In this document: positions 1-14,100 of the stretch, piece after piece
Position numbering within the stretch: the stretch's first letter is position 1
Layout of the letters: each line of letters opens with the position of its first letter
Source of the DNA: Bedellia somnulentella
Taxonomy: Eukaryota > Arthropoda > Insecta > Lepidoptera > Bedelliidae
Direction: 5' to 3'
NCBI GenBank assembly: GCA_963576735.1
Contig: OY755184.1
Coordinates: 1,674,001 to 1,738,000 of the forward strand
DNA length: 64,000 nucleotides
Notes under the pieces: generated by a model
What the model was told of the DNA's origin: nothing
The model's database searches: none
The model's input: only the letters and a program-made list of their open reading frames with translations
Program-made: the position numbers and the translations under genes

Positions 1-800
1 GCTAAAATAATGTCTAACGTTATGACTGGGCTATGCTATTAACAATGCATCATGTTGGTCAAACAATTTCAGATTTTTGAAATAGAATAAGAGACATAAA
101 AACTTTTTGATTTTATAGAGTCGGTTACATAAGATTACAAAAAACACCAAGATTAACAAAAATAGAGGTATTTCGCAAAAATAGGATTAAAAATAGCAAG
201 CCACGATTTCATGAACCGAATCAACCAGCATCATAAGAAACCGCAAGGATGGAGAACGTGCAACTCCTAGAAGGGTAGCAAATTTTGGTCAGAGGACAGC
301 GTTTGTCAAATACATGATTAACAGGCAAAGGTTAAAATCCTTCAGGGTTACAGTATGTTCCTTACAAAATCATGTGTGGCGCTTTGAACAGGGTCATAAA
401 AGTATTAACTTTATAGTCAATAGTCAGCTATGAGACAGTGCATCTATGCAAAGCGGCGATACGTTTGCCTTGTATTGTGCATGCAAACAAACGGGACACC
501 TGACAAAGAATCATGAGGTGTTTGGAAGAATTCGAACCCTTCTCACGTGGCATTTATGAAATTGACAAGTGATCATCATTAATAATGGAATCAAATGCTT
601 CAAACGATTTATTCCATCTTCACGAAGACTAAAAGGAACTGAAGAAATATTTAACTTTGATGCTCTGACGTCTCGTATTAGACTTACGGTTGTGACTTAC
701 ACTTATGTATGTAATCTCAAATAGGTCCCCATAACATTATCAACAACTACAAAATATTCAAATATGCAAATAATCCCATTTACTGCATATGTACTGAGAT
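1..800. other. No gene recognised
   Basis: AT-rich with a mildly GC-richer patch at 420-560. No convincing open frame or complete repeat. A few blocks (AAGGGTAG...AAATACATGA) recur loosely near 4290. Confidence 0.5.
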
Positions 801-805
801 GCCGC

Positions 806-1045
806 GTAGTGCCGGCTTAGAATAGCACTACCCCATTTCTTCCGGTTGGTGTACGTAAGAGGCGACTAACGATATTGGGGCTTTTAAGGGATTTTTGGGC
901 GATGCGGTTGGAGACCCATCACCAACATCCTTTATTTTACCATCTTTTCCCCACACAATTTTCCTAAAGTGGCTGAGAAATTTCTAATTCCTTGGCTCTA
1001 GCAACCCCTTCTAGGGATTTATAGCCGTGAGTATATGTATGTACA
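806..1045 (+). repeat. REP-B, complete
   Basis: About 235-bp interspersed repeat: starts GTGCCGGCTTAGAATAGCAC, contains GGCGATGCGGTTGGAGACCC and AAAGTGGCTGAG, ends TTTATAGCCGTGAGTATATG followed by (TATG)n. This is a non-coding family with at least 14 copies in the window; the (TATG)n end suggests mobilisation by the RTE-like LINE, which has a similar tail. Confidence 0.85.
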
Positions 1046-1234
1046 TGTATGTACTGAGAATGTAATTCTTCACACGGTTTCTGTCACATCGAACAAGGAA
1101 AACGATACAATGCGCCATCGAAACCAGTTTGGTAAACAGTTATTAAATGGTAGCGGGATTGTGTATAAGAAAAAAACCCAACACTTATGACCACTTTTTT
1201 CAGAAACAAAGACTATTATGATTAAAACGTGTAA

Positions 1235-1365
1235 AACGGCGATAGGTCGGCCCCCTATCACGTGAGTATACAGTCCAAGCAAAACGTACGTACTCTGAAC
1301 ACCAGGTGACGATGTCACGTTATGTTTAGAAGTATTATAACCTCTGCTAACCCCTTCGGCATAGA
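1235..1365 (+). mobile_element. SINE-A 3' fragment
   Basis: AACGGCGATAGGTCGGCCCC to CTAACCCCTTCGG, diverged, without head or tail. It runs directly into a REP-B copy at about 1359, replacing the normal GGGATA ending. Confidence 0.8.
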
Positions 1366-1550
1366 ATGGTACTGCCCCATTTCTTCCCGTTGGTGTTCGT
1401 AAGAGGCGGCTAAGGGTATTGGAGCTATTAAAGTGGTTTTAAGGCGTTGCGATCGGACACCCATCGCCAAAATCCTTTGTTTTACAATATTATCCCCACA
1501 AAATTTTCAAAAGTGGCTGAAGAATTCCGTATTCCTAAGCTCTTACAAGT
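1359..1550 (+). repeat. REP-B fragment fused to SINE-A
   Basis: TAGAATGGTACTGCCCCATT to AAAGTGGCTGAAGAATTCC. Lacks the ATAAATCCC end. Confidence 0.8.
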
Positions 1551-3796
1551 AAACGTGTAGTATGATAAACTAAGTAAGTCTAAGTTTCTCTTAGTATGAC
1601 ATGAAATAACATCGTTAAAATAAGAAAGGACAAAACTACAATATAACCGTCACTTAATTAATAGTATTGTGTAATTTTGCCGTCTCCTAAAATTCTAAAT
1701 TTTCAATACTTCTCTGCATACCTAATAAATTACAATCAAACTATAATTATTGTACTAGTCATCGCAGACTGAGCAGCGAAAGTAACTTACAATCTAACTA
1801 TTTCATGGTCAATTACATTAAAACCAAATCAAATTTAGAAACATTCGCTTAAAATATTCGCGCAGTCTTTGACTTACAATAGATGTTTTAAACATTATTT
1901 AATACACATATATATTCACTGCTATAATTTTAAAAGGTGGCACTTCAGGAAATTCAAACGAGAAAAGATCGTAAAATAATGGATAGTTTTTCCGCTGAAA
2001 CGGAAAGCGCTTAACAATCAATTAAAAACACCACCCTTTTCTTCTTTGGTTGTCGGGTAAAAATATCCGTAATCTTATTTGTCTTCTACAAAACTCAAAG
2101 GTAGTGACGGAAATGGGCTATTTCAAACCTAACACTACACAGGTAATTTAATTCGATAATTATTAATAATAAGATAAGTCCTTTTCTACCCATATATTTT
2201 AAAGACACGATGAACTGACTAAAATAACTAGGGAATCACTGATTCCGATTTTACTATAAAAAGCAGCAAAGATACGTAATAAAATAATCAAGATCTGATA
2301 AGCAAGGAAAGATTAAAACGCCCGAATACCAATTACATAAAGCACTCTCTAACTTCTAACTACTTCGTCGAAAAGACGCAAAATGTATAAAAAAGTAATG
2401 AGAAATTAATCAATACAAATTAGTATTCGATTCACTAAAAAACTTACCAGACTAATCCCAACTCTTCACTCAGTAATCGATCGCATGACAGCACTAACTA
2501 AAACATGAGCGACACCGATTGAGGTGTATTTGTAAAATACCGACTCACGAATCGAGATAAAAAAACTATAGATCTTGCACTTGAATGGATGTGAAAGAGA
2601 AAACTGATGGGACAATAGTCGATAAAGATTGCGATAAACTTTAAAGAAGAAAATACGAGTTTAGACTTTATTCAGTTTACCGAGAGTTGACAATTGAATG
2701 ATGAGCTACATTGGAAAATCTCTATCTAAAACATGTTTGACACACTGACTTGTTACAGTTTTTTTTATATTCTGGTTATCAATTTATTACAGCCATATGT
2801 TTGCAGAGATGCCTTTATGGATGCACTAAAATAGCTTCAGATTGTTTTAGATTAACATAAAACAGAGTTGGTGAATGATTTTCATTAATTTTATTTTGTT
2901 TTACATTATTCACATAAAAGACATGCATTAATAAACTTACGCAATTAGGTCCCATTGGGCAGAGGCTATTCATTGTATGGTTCTGGCAAAATGTCCCAAG
3001 TTTATTTATTATTTTTAATATTCATATATGCCTTTTAATTCTTCACACCTCAGAGGTCTAATTTAGTATATGTCTATCCTTTTCAAAACTTGTATTCCTT
3101 GTGTGTGTGGTATTTACTAGTATGGAAGAATAGTATGCTATTTTATGACTGATTTAAATATAGCATATTGATTAAAATTATTGTAACATCCAATGATTAA
3201 AATAATGAATTAAATCATAACGCCAAATACTTTTTTGATATTTAAATTGGTATTTAATTTTCTGTTTTCATACTAAATTAGATACATATAACACTATACA
3301 TTTACATAAGGAGATGGCTGAGACAGTTAATCAAATTTTACATTACATATTAAACTGCTTTGTGAATTTCTTTTATTTAATCTAAATACCAGGTCTAGTG
3401 GCATCCTCTACTTGTGCTAGCATTGTTAGTCCCAGTATTATATAGTTTTTACAAATAAGTGTTGGTATTAAATGCAATATACGTTATTAGAGAGAAGAAA
3501 TACTTATGAATTTCCTGACTTATTGTTTATGAATTTAAGTTTGTTTTTTGTTTTGAATGTAATGAATAAATCATAAGATCAGGTAGCAAAGTGGGATATA
3601 TTTCATCTATAAAAAAATTCCCAATTTGCATGCACTGCATTGGAATCAATATTCCAATATAGATTTTTGCATACAAAATATACAAAACTATACTATTCCC
3701 CTGGATTAAATGACAATAAAGATTTGTGTCTATAATCATTGGATAGACCTCAGCATAATCTTGTCCCTGCTTTTAGCTTAACTGTATACATAGTGT
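1551..3796. other. No gene recognised
   Basis: AT-rich sequence with many short homopolymers. No coding frame above chance and no repeat shared with the rest of the window. Confidence 0.5.
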
Positions 3797-3975
3797 AGAC
3801 TTAGAATATCACTAATCCATTTCTTCTCACCGGTGTTGTATGAGGCAAGTAATGGCATTGGTTTTTTTTAAATGATTATTGGGCATTATGGCTGGCATCT
3901 ATCCTACTTCACTTTTCAAATCTTTCCCCTGCCCAACCAAAAGTGGCTGAGGAATGCATTTTTGGGATTTATGTT
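3797..3975 (+). repeat. REP-B, degraded
   Basis: TAGACTTAGAATATCACTAA, then GTATGAGGCAAGTAATGGCA and AAAAGTGGCTGAGGAATG; many substitutions. Confidence 0.7.
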
Positions 3976-4024
3976 AGTATATCTATGAAATCAAAATCAA
4001 TATTTTTATATATATTATTTGTAT

Positions 4025-4180
4025 GTGTTATCTATACTAATATTACAAAGCTGAATAGTTTGTTTCCTTGAAATCTAGAATTCTATGAGTTTGGTTTCAA
4101 AATTATGTTAGGGTTAGATCACCCATTTATTGAGAAAGACTTTATAATATACTAAATATAATTAAAAAGCATAGTTCTTG
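4025..4180. mobile_element. Helitron-like fragment, degraded
   Basis: CTATACTAATATTACAAAGC, a 'gtttgtttcc' stretch and a following 'tttggtttcaaaattatg' block resemble the start of the same class of repeats as 16060-16332. The boundaries are unclear. Confidence 0.35.
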
Positions 4181-5910
4181 TGTGAGTTTGAAGCGCTTAG
4201 CTGCTAGTTATTAACAAAAATAAAAAGGGTGAGACTTATTTAACAGATATGGTGATAGGCCAAACCAATATTAGACAAGTCAAATTCTGCAAGGGTAGAT
4301 TTTCGTCATGGTCGTTTAACAAATACATGAAATTAATGTTTTATGGCCAAACTGGCAGCCATCAGTCATTTAGGCGATTTAAAGACATTTATTAATTGTG
4401 ATATAAAATGCTGCTTTGACAAAGATATTTTAATATAAAATGCATATACATATAATTCTATAGGGTATTATAATGCTATCCCATAGTAAATACGCAAAAA
4501 AAAAAACAATAATGTAAAGGAATGTGCATTAAAATTCTGCAATGTTGAGGCAAAATTTATTCATTTATTATATATTTATTTACCATGTAATAGCTATGGA
4601 ATGCATAGCATAAAATACACCAAAAGAGCATAGGCAACTGTTTCAGAGAGAATATTTGTGAACTTTTGTGAATATTAAATATATTTTTAAGAACAGGATC
4701 ATTAATATACAATTTTCGAAACAAAATAAAAGCATTATATACCTTTTGTTCTTCCAAGAAAGTACTGGACAATTTATATGCCAGAACTGACAACATAACT
4801 AGGTATGTGTTATCAATATCTCCAAGAGATGGAGATTAGCACACCTCAGACACCAACACGAAAACACAACTTCACCATTACTGATTAATATTTCACGAGC
4901 ATAGAAAGTATAAAAACAAAGGATGTCCTAAGCTATTTCGGCTGAAGAGAAACGAATTGCCCGCGCGAAGTCACCGCTCTCAGTGATAATCTGGAGTATG
5001 CGGTAGGCCCGCTATGCGATCGATCTAACTGTACCACGACGACACTCCGACATAAACTATCACAAATTGGATTACAGGAGTGCAGCCACACGTGGGAACC
5101 CGTAAACAATGAACGAGAAACTGTGAGACATCGAGAGGCGTTGCCGATGCAATAAACAATAACGTCACTGACCTAAAATAAGCAATTGGAAATGCAGGTT
5201 ATGCTCAAAAATAAAAATGGAAATAATAAAAGGAACTTACCAAAAGGAATTCACTACGAAGGAGCACACAATTTCTTGAAAATTGATTTTTTTAAGCTTG
5301 TGATTTCACTTTTTTCGTCAACCAAAAACTGAAACCAAATCTGTCAAAATTAGGGTGGTCACAGCTAAGACAATTTCCCAAATCCCGTGTTATCATAACT
5401 TCATCGGTTTTATTTTATTATACATACAAAAACTAAAGTAACTTTTATAAATTTTCTTTTCATATATGTCAGAAACGACTAAAAAAGCATCTGTTTTCTC
5501 GAGCCTCATAGTAGAGTGTTTTGACCATACTCTATTCCATCACGCAATGGCTAAGTGGGAAATGGCAGATTAAAGACTACCAACCATTATAAAACACAGG
5601 AGCTGGGATAAATAGCTTTATTTGCCTGTCGAAGCACGGAATCATCATATATTTTTATGATGATTAAGTTAGTTCTTAATTGAATCACTTAAGCACATTT
5701 CAGTAACTGTGCGAGGAGAGGCCAATAATATATTATTTTATATTAGGTTCACAACACAACACAAAAACATCTCATCATCAGAAAGGTGAATATCATAACT
5801 TATATTGTGGGTGTCGTTTGTGGCAAAAGTAAAAATATTTATAAACCCTAATAATTTATTAGTCAGCAGTCAAGCATTATACTCATCTTTCTTGTAAATA
5901 AATGCATTTT
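4181..5910. other. No gene recognised
   Basis: The stretch 4920-5170 is less AT-rich (GCCCGCGCGAAGTCACCGC) and could be the start of a neighbouring minus-strand gene, but I find no protein match or splice chain. The rest is AT-rich. Confidence 0.4.
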
Positions 5911-6076
5911 GCGGCGATAGGCCTGCCCCCTATCACGTGAGTACACTGTCCATGCAAAACATGGGTACTCTGAATACCAGGCGACAAAGTCACGTGATGT
6001 TCAGAAGTATTAGTACCTCTGCCAACCCCTTCGGGGATATTCGGCGTGAACGTTTATGTTATGTTATGTTATGTTT
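5911..6076 (+). mobile_element. SINE-A 3' fragment
   Basis: GCGGCGATAGGCCTGCCCCC through CGTGATGTTCAGAAGTATTA to the (TTATG)n tail; 5'-truncated. Confidence 0.88.
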
Positions 6077-6244
6077 TTTAAATGTTTAAATCTTCGCAGT
6101 GGTAAATGAGCAATTTTTATTTAATTTTCACCTACTACATTTACTGTATTGGTATTTTCCTACTTTCTTTATGTGTATAAAACGCGACGAGAGTAAATTA
6201 TATTATGTGTGTGAACTAATATTATTATTTGCTGAAGTGGTGAT

Positions 6245-7123
6245 GGTATAGACGGACACTACCTGCGACGAAACGCAAGCGCCGTCATTGGACTGGATTG
6301 GAAGACGGCCGCCCTGATCACCAGGGTGAGACGGCCGACCGGGCTCGCGCCGCTTACGTTGGGCGGCTAGAGCATCGAGTGGCAGACCTCGGTCAAGTAC
6401 CTGGGCTGCAAGATCGACCGCAACCTCCGTATGGGTTCTCGGCTCTCGGGGCCCGGTCGGTCTTGCGGCCGGTGCTCGACTCGCGCCTGCCACTACTATA
6501 CCAAATTGCGTAAATACAAAATGTATACACGCTCCCGCCTGACCTACGCGGCGCCGGCCTGGTATGGCCTACTCCCCGCCCAAAACAGGCTACGCTTGCA
6601 GAGGGTCCAGAACACGGTGCTCCGCCAATTGGTGAAAGCCGGGCGGTACGTGCGCAATAGCACGATTCACCGTGATCTCCGGGTCGAGACCGTGGAGGAA
6701 TTCGTGGTGGAGTTGGCCCGTCGTTTGTTCGACCGGGCGGACAACTGTCACCACGAGCACCTCCGCGGAATCGCCCCGCTACACGCACGACCGCCCGACG
6801 GGTGACCGCTGCCTCGGGAACTCGTGCGCTCCCCGGAGTCACAAGACACGCGACCCCGGGGACCGCCCCTTCCTCTGCCAACTGCCCCGACATCAGTCCC
6901 AAGGGTGAGGTGCGTAACACGTATCCTCACCCTCCCTCACCCTCCTTAGTGGCTAATCCCCAGAAATGGGGATAGCCACCCCTCCCCTCTATCGCCTGGG
7001 GAGGTGTCCAATGACCGGGGGGGACGTTCCCCCACGTGACGAAGCTGGGCCATGGGGGCAACCCCGACGCCCATCCCGCGAGCCTGGTCCTTTGTGCCGC
7101 GTGGATGATCTTCCTCGCGCCGT
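6245..7123 (+). pseudogene. Jockey-like LINE, 3' part of reverse transcriptase and 3' UTR
   Basis: Fragmentary reading frames give, with shifts and one stop, KYLGCKIDRNLRMGS, then RSRLTYAAPAWYGLL, RLQRVQNTVLRQLV, IHRDLRVETVEEF and ARRLFDRA. This is the C-terminal region of Jockey-clade polymerases (LTYA.P.W......LQ..QN..LR). A GC-rich 3' UTR follows. The same family occurs at 37750-38335, which extends the alignment and fixes the right end at about 7123, where a different LINE fragment begins. Confidence 0.8.
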
Positions 7124-7420
7124 CATATTTGTCGAGTTCGGCCGCTGCTGTCGAGCTGGTACTGCGGCAACTGAAGCTAAGGCTCTGAAGAATCGCAAAT
7201 ATAGTAATTTAGCACAAGGTTATTACTTGACTGCTATTTCTGTTATGAACCTTCGTTAGTGGAACTCAGACGTCGACGTCTTTGAAGTCTTTTTTTCAAA
7301 GAAATTTCGATGTGCTTGGTCGAGACACGTGGGAATCTAAGGGCTAGTGCAACTTCACCCAGTTTATCAGCTTAGCAGTTCAACTTCAAAGGAGTAATGC
7401 AGCCAGCCAGCCTCCTCATC
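7124..7420 (+). pseudogene. LINE 3' fragment, nuclease-like C-terminus (decayed)
   Basis: Base-level relative of 39738-40004: both contain ACTGCGGCA-CTGAAGCT, CGCAAATATAG-AATTTAGC and end GTAATGCAGCCAGCC. The reading frame here is broken. It abuts the Jockey fragment directly, so one element inserted in or next to the other. Confidence 0.7.
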
Positions 7421-8058
7421 AATCAAAAATATTTTTATATAGTTTAAGTAGTTGATATTTTAGTTTTTTTTATATACTTATATGTAGTTAAATGTGAACA
7501 AATTCATTACTTATAATGAGAAGTAATGAATTTTATATATGTGCATCGTACCAGTAAAAAGTTTGAAAATTATGTTATTACTTTGTCGGAAATAGTCGTA
7601 ATATACTCTTGGCAACATTGAAACGTTCCATATAATATAGTTGTTACATCCTTAACAGAACTAATGATGTGTTTGTTATTAGCTGGTTAGCTTGTAAAGG
7701 AGTGTAGTTTTATTTTGCGTTTTGTTTAATATACGTCATTAAACGCATGTTTTTGAATATACAATTTTTCAATAGTACTTATTAATTTAACTGTCATATT
7801 TGTGATAAGACAAAATAAATCATTTTTGAAATTAAATTTTTAGGGATCTTAATTTAAAAAAAATATTATTGAACTCATAAATGCAAAAAAAAATTTACTA
7901 TTTCAATGTTCATTTCATTTCATTCCTTTCATGCAAAGAAAATAAAACGTTTGTTTGAAAACACCGTCTTGGTTATCGCAATTCATTGATTACGAAAAAA
8001 CTCTTTATCTAGAAGGAATATTCCCAACTCATGTGTTCTTCCTCATTATTATCATAAG
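7421..8058 (+). other. Upstream region of Mio
   Basis: Very AT-rich sequence between the LINE fragment and the Mio start codon. It should contain the promoter and 5' UTR, but no specific site can be named. Confidence 0.4.
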
Positions 8059-8185
8059 ATGACTGCTACTGCCAAATATGACATTATTTGGTCCCCAGTT
8101 CACCATGATAAGTTTGTTGTTTGGGGATCCGACATAACCTTGTATGAAATTGCACCGTGGTCTGATGTAGAGAAGAAACCGTCAT
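8059..8185 (+). CDS. Mio: Mio exon 1, start codon
   Basis: Begins [19 protein letters not shown], which matches the MIOS N-terminus (a DIIW/DILW start of the first propeller blade, then DKFVV). The ATG is preceded by an AT-rich stretch without an upstream in-frame candidate of similar quality. It ends in phase 1 at a GTAAGT donor. The 42 complete codons match the usual length of the family's opening segment. Confidence 0.9.
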
Positions 8186-11100
8186 GTAAGTTCTATCATA
8201 ACTGCCGAAATGACAAAAACCACAAATAATGTTTCTTTAGCTGTATTTCCACCTCATCATCAGACAATAGACGTTCACTGCTATCCTCATGAATAGGCTT
8301 TCCAAAACTTGCACCAAGTCGTCGGTCCTCCTTCCATCCTGTACGTGGCCGCCTTTTCCGAAACTTAAGAGCTAAAACACCCTTACAGTCTGCATGCAAT
8401 GGTGAATGAATGGGTACGGCCATTGATACAGGAGTTCTTTCGACTATGTCCAATGCCTTTTGGGTGACTCCAAGCCTTCTTGTAAGGCACGCTGTAAGAA
8501 GCCATTACATGCTTGCAAAGGAGCTACCCTTCTCATCATAAACAAATTTTAATGAGTTTTAAACTGAGCTAATGTGGATATATTCATGACATTTGTTACC
8601 TACAGAAATATAAATAAACAATTGGGACACTAATGAGAAGCCAGTCAAAACTACTCTTAATTTTCTGAAGCTATGCCATCATTGTTAAGGATTAGTTGAT
8701 AAAGCCCAGACAGCTTTATATTGGTGATTCAAAATGATACTCAATATTATCATTAAATCTTAGGATAGTAGCTTAAACCAACAAAATTAAACTTCCTAAA
8801 AGTGGCTGAAGAATTTTTAGCTCTGAAGCTCTGGCTATGTACATGTATGCAAAATTATTGTGTTTTTCACCATTGTTTGTTAATTGCACTTTTCTTCCAC
8901 AATTCTTATTTTATAGAATAAGACTCCAGCAAAAACGCCAAATATCCACAAAGGGGTTTGTAGAGCTTCTAATACTTCTGAACATCACATGACATAGTCA
9001 TCCGGTGTTCTGAGTACCCATGTCTTGCTTGGACAGTGTATTAACATGATAGGGAGCAGGCCTATCTCTGTTTTGTATGAATACACTGTCAAATGACTAA
9101 GTACAACTCAGCCATGTGGGTTTCCTCTCAATATTTTTGCTCACCATTAACAGTCATGATAAATTAACCTACAATACATACATACATACATACATACATA
9201 TTCTCACGCCGTTAGTTCCCATTGGGGTAGGCAGAGACTATCGATCGCCACTTTGTACGATCCTGGCAAACCTCTCTGGCTTCGTTTACATCCATCAATC
9301 TTTTCATACATGCTCTTTTATTCTTCATACTGCGGACACCTGCCTTTTTGAGCACATTTTCTATTTGATCCAAATGTGTCCTCCGAGGTCGTCCTCTACT
9401 AACATTACCTTCCACATTGGCTCTATATATCTCTTTCACCAATTTACTGTCATCCATCCTCTCTATGTGCCCAAACCATCTCAACATTCCTTTTTCTATC
9501 TTTCTTACAATATCATCTTTTACACCACACCTTTCACGAATCACATCATTCCTCACACGATCACATAACCTTACATTACACACTTTTCTGAGGGATCTCA
9601 TTTCTACTGCATTCACTCTACTTTCATGCTTCTTCTGCCACACCCAACATTCACTGCCATACATAAGCGTAGGAACGAGGACAGCATCGTGCACAGCCAT
9701 TCGGGCCTTTTCAGACACCGACTGACTAGACATTAGACTATCCAGTGCTCCATTTACCGCATTACCCTTTTTCACTCTTCTCTCGATATCTTCATCACAC
9801 TTTCCATCCCTAGTAAACAAACTTCCCAAATATACAAACTCTTTCACTTGTTCCACTTTCTTACCATTAATTTCAATCACGCATTCGGTCATATTCACCT
9901 CTCTCTCAAAAACCATAGTTTTTGTTTTATCCACATTCACCCTCATTCCCTTTTTTTCAAAAGACGCACATGCAATATTCATCATCTCAACCTACAATAG
10001 TTACTTCCTATTATACTACTGCACCATGAACTTACATGAGTCTCATTAGACAGACCTTATTACCTAAAGGTTGTCTGAAAGAAATCACTTCTATTAAGAC
10101 CACCATTACTTTGTTGTAAAACTATATTATGAGTATAACGACGTGATAGCTCAATGGGTAGAACACCGGTTAACGTGCAAGCGATTAGTGTTCAAATCCC
10201 GGGTCGGGCCTACATCAATTTGTCTTTTCTAAAGACATATGTGTGGTTTATTTATCATGGTTGTTAATGGTGAGGGAAAACATCGTGAGGAAACCCACAT
10301 GGCTGAGTCGCACATAGTCATGTGTACAGTGTCATGTAGACAGTGTATTCGTACAAAACGGCGATAGGCCTGACCCCTATCACGTGAGTACTCTGTCCAT
10401 GCAAAACGTGGGTACCCTGAACGCCGGGTGACGAAGTCACGTGATGTTAAGAAGTATTAGTACCTCTGCCAACCCCTTCGGGGATATTTGGCGTGAACGT
10501 TTATGTTTTATATTATTATGTTATGTTATGTTATATTATTAGTAAATTGTTATTTTTATGATGAGCAACAAAGTCTTTTTATTCTCTTATTTTTGTAGAA
10601 TTTTGTTTAGAATTGCTGTGTAGGCTTAGAATAACACTACCCCATTTCTGCCGGTGGGTGTAAGTAAGAGACAACTAATGGTATTGGGGCTTTTAAGGGA
10701 TTTTTGGGCGATGCGGATGGAGACCCATCACCAACAACCTCTATTTTGCCATCTTTTCCCCTCTCAACTTTCCAAAAGTGGCTGAGGAACACTAGAAGTT
10801 CCTTAGCTCTGGCTACCCTTTCTAGGGATTTATAGCCGTGAGTATATGTATGTATGTAATTTTGTTTAGTAAAAATATTTATTGCAGAATAAAGATACAC
10901 AACACAACCCTTGTACTTTTTACTGTGATGCCCTTGCATGTGAGTTGTGCAGCTGTCAGAACCGTTTTAAAGTCTATGTGTGTGTGATTATATAGGTCAC
11001 TTCTTCTTGCACCAATCAGTTGGTACTGTATTACATTTTGTAGGTAAATATAGTGTAGGTGTTTACACTTTAATATAGGCATCTCTTTGGTGTTAAACCC

Positions 11101-14100
11101 TCCTGCAAAGTTGTGATTGCAAATATACCAAAAACTACATAATGTTTTTCCAGATGTCCAATTATCGCCAGCATCAGGAGCCATACCGCTAGCATCACAG
11201 AGTGCAGGCGGAGTTCGTTGCGTAGACCTCAGCCATTTCCCAGACCAGGCGCAGCCAGTACTGGCGTTTGGCCATGCCAGTGGTCATGTATCTATCACCA
11301 GTCTTGGACATGCTGAGGATCCATTGGGAGTTGTGGGGAAGGAGTTTGGTGGGTTCATATGATTTGATATATGAAATAGTTATGAATTTTAAAACATCAG
11401 TAACTTTTACTATTGATGCCGGCATCAATGGCAAACATTAAAGTAAGTGAAGATAAAATATGATTAGTAAAGTAAAGTGAAAATAGGAAAAGAGAAATGA
11501 ATTTACTTTAATTTTATAACTAAAATTAAGAAATGTATCATAATTTGCGTGCCACTTAAGATATGCTATAAAAACTATTTTTTTATATAAGAATTTGTTT
11601 TAAACGCCATGAAAATATTAAATGAAATAAAATTATTTATTCTAAGTTAGTTCTAAGTTTTAATAATATAATAATGTAAGAAATTCTCGTCAACTTTTTT
11701 AATAAACTAAAAATCAATTCCAGTTCCCCGCCACCCCCACATGTGCAACAGCGTAGCATGGAGCCCCACGGAACCCTCGCTCCTGGCAGCTGGTCTGGAC
11801 AAGCACCGCAGTGACCATTGCATCCTGCTGTGGGATGTCACCAGAGCGAGCAGTCCTACGGCGGTGGCGGCGCTTGAGGACGGTACTATTTTTCACAACT
11901 TGTTTTTTTATGCTTGTTGTTTTAAAGTAGGAAAATGCACATATATGAAAGTCACGAGAAGAACTCAGGACCCCAGAATACTCCTGGGTCAGGATTTATC
12001 CAACTTCGATTAGCCAGGGTAGACAATAATGTATTTGAAACTGAAAAAAACATTGGATTTTTTTTCATTTTATATTCAAGAGAATAGATGGTGGTGATAG
12101 ACTATTTGTAGTTCTTAACGAATAAAACTAGCGTATCTACAATTCTGAATCTGTACTCCCCCCCCAAATAAATAGGCCCCTGTTGAAAATAAATTACCAT
12201 TTTTCCTTCCAGAAAACAACACAGTGTCCGTAGAACAACCACGCCCGCTAGCTGAGATGGGGTTGTCAGAGACGTGTCACAGTGTGGCCTGGGCGCACGG
12301 CACGCAGCGGACGTTGCTAGCTTCTATGAATATGCGGTTTATTAAAATATTCGATTTGAGAGGTTAGTAATGTTATAAAAGAAGTAAGTAAAATGTTGAT
12401 TGTTGTTTTGTTAGCGCTAATATTTGGAAACAGATTATGGAAATTCTTTTACAATCTGAAAACTACGCTTATCAGGAGTGCTAAAATCGATATCGTTCCG
12501 TATTGTTCTGCTTGCGATAAAATATCTATTTATCAATTTTTTACTCGGGCTTGATCAAATACTACTATAGATGCCAGTTCCATACAAAATACATACTTAC
12601 ATATTCTCACGCCATTAGTTCCCATTGGGGTTGGCAGAGACTATCGATCGCCACTTTGTACGATCCTGGCAAACCTCTCTAGCTTCATTCACATCCATCA
12701 ATCTTTTCATACATGCTCTTTTATTCTTCGTACTTCGGACACCTGCCTTTTTGAGCACATTTTCTATTTGATCTAAATGTGTTCTCCGTGGTCGTCCTCT
12801 ACTAACATTACCTTCCACATGGGCTCTATAGATCTCTTTCACCACTTTACTATCATACATCCTCTCTATGTGCCCAAACCATCTCAACATTCCTTTTTCT
12901 ATCTTTCTTACTATATCATCTTTTACACCACACCTTTCACGAATCACATCATTCCTCACACGATCACATAACCTTACATTACAAACTTTTCTGAGGGATC
13001 TCATTTCTACTGCATTCACTCTGCTTTCATGCTTCTTCTGCCACACCACACCATAAGCGTAGGAACGAGGACAGCATCATGCACAGCCATTCGGGCCTTT
13101 TCGGACACCGATTGACTAGACATGAGACTATCCAGTGCTCCATTTACCGCATTACCCTTTTTTACTCTTCTTTCAATGTCTTCATCACACTTTCCATCCC
13201 TATTAAACAAACTTCCCAGATATACGAACTCTTTCACTTGTTCCACTTTCTTACCATTGATCTCAATCACGCATTCAGTCATATTCTCCTCTCTCTCGAA
13301 AACCATGGTTTTGGTTTTATCCACATTCACTCTCATTCCTTTTCTTTCAAACGACGCACATGCAATATTCATCATCTCTTGCAACTCTACAACCGACGAT
13401 GCAAGTAACACTTGATCATCAAGAGGCATTTGATGACGAATCCACCCATTCTCAGTCCATAATCACTTTCACGCAACTCTATCAGACAGTCATCCATGAA
13501 CAAGTTGAAGAGCCACGGAGAAGCTACACATCCCTGTCGGACACCCCTAGAGATACCGAACCAGTCTGTGTTTTCCCTGTTTATTCTTAAACATGCACTA
13601 GAATCCTCATAGAGTGATACCAATGCACGTATAAGTTGGCTCCCCAAGCCGAACTTGGATAACACCTCCCACAAATACTTCCTTACCACCCTATCATACG
13701 CCTTCTCTAAATCTATGAAGGAGCACTACACCTCGATTCTTGGCTAAGAACTTTTCAGTGATGCTCCTTAAAGAGAAGATTTGATCCATACATCCCATTC
13801 CCTTTCTAAATCCTGCTTGCACATCCCAAATTTTGTCATCTGTTTCATTCATCACTCTTTCAATCAATACCTTTGCATACAATTTACCGACAACACTGAG
13901 TAGGCTGATTCCGCGGTAGTTTTTAGCTTCCTGGTGTGACCCTTTTCCTTTATATAAGGGCACAATTACTGCCCTGCACCAATCTCGTGGTACTTTACCA
14001 CTCGACCAACACTTTTGAAAAAGGAAGTACAGCCAGGATGCCACCAACCCTTTACCAGCCGTCAGCATTTCGATACTTATCCTATCATACCCTGCCGCTT

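Noticed and set aside
6393..6930. 175-aa minus-strand frame rich in Arg/Gly/Pro
   Set aside because: Antisense of the Jockey-like LINE fragment and its GC-rich 3' UTR.
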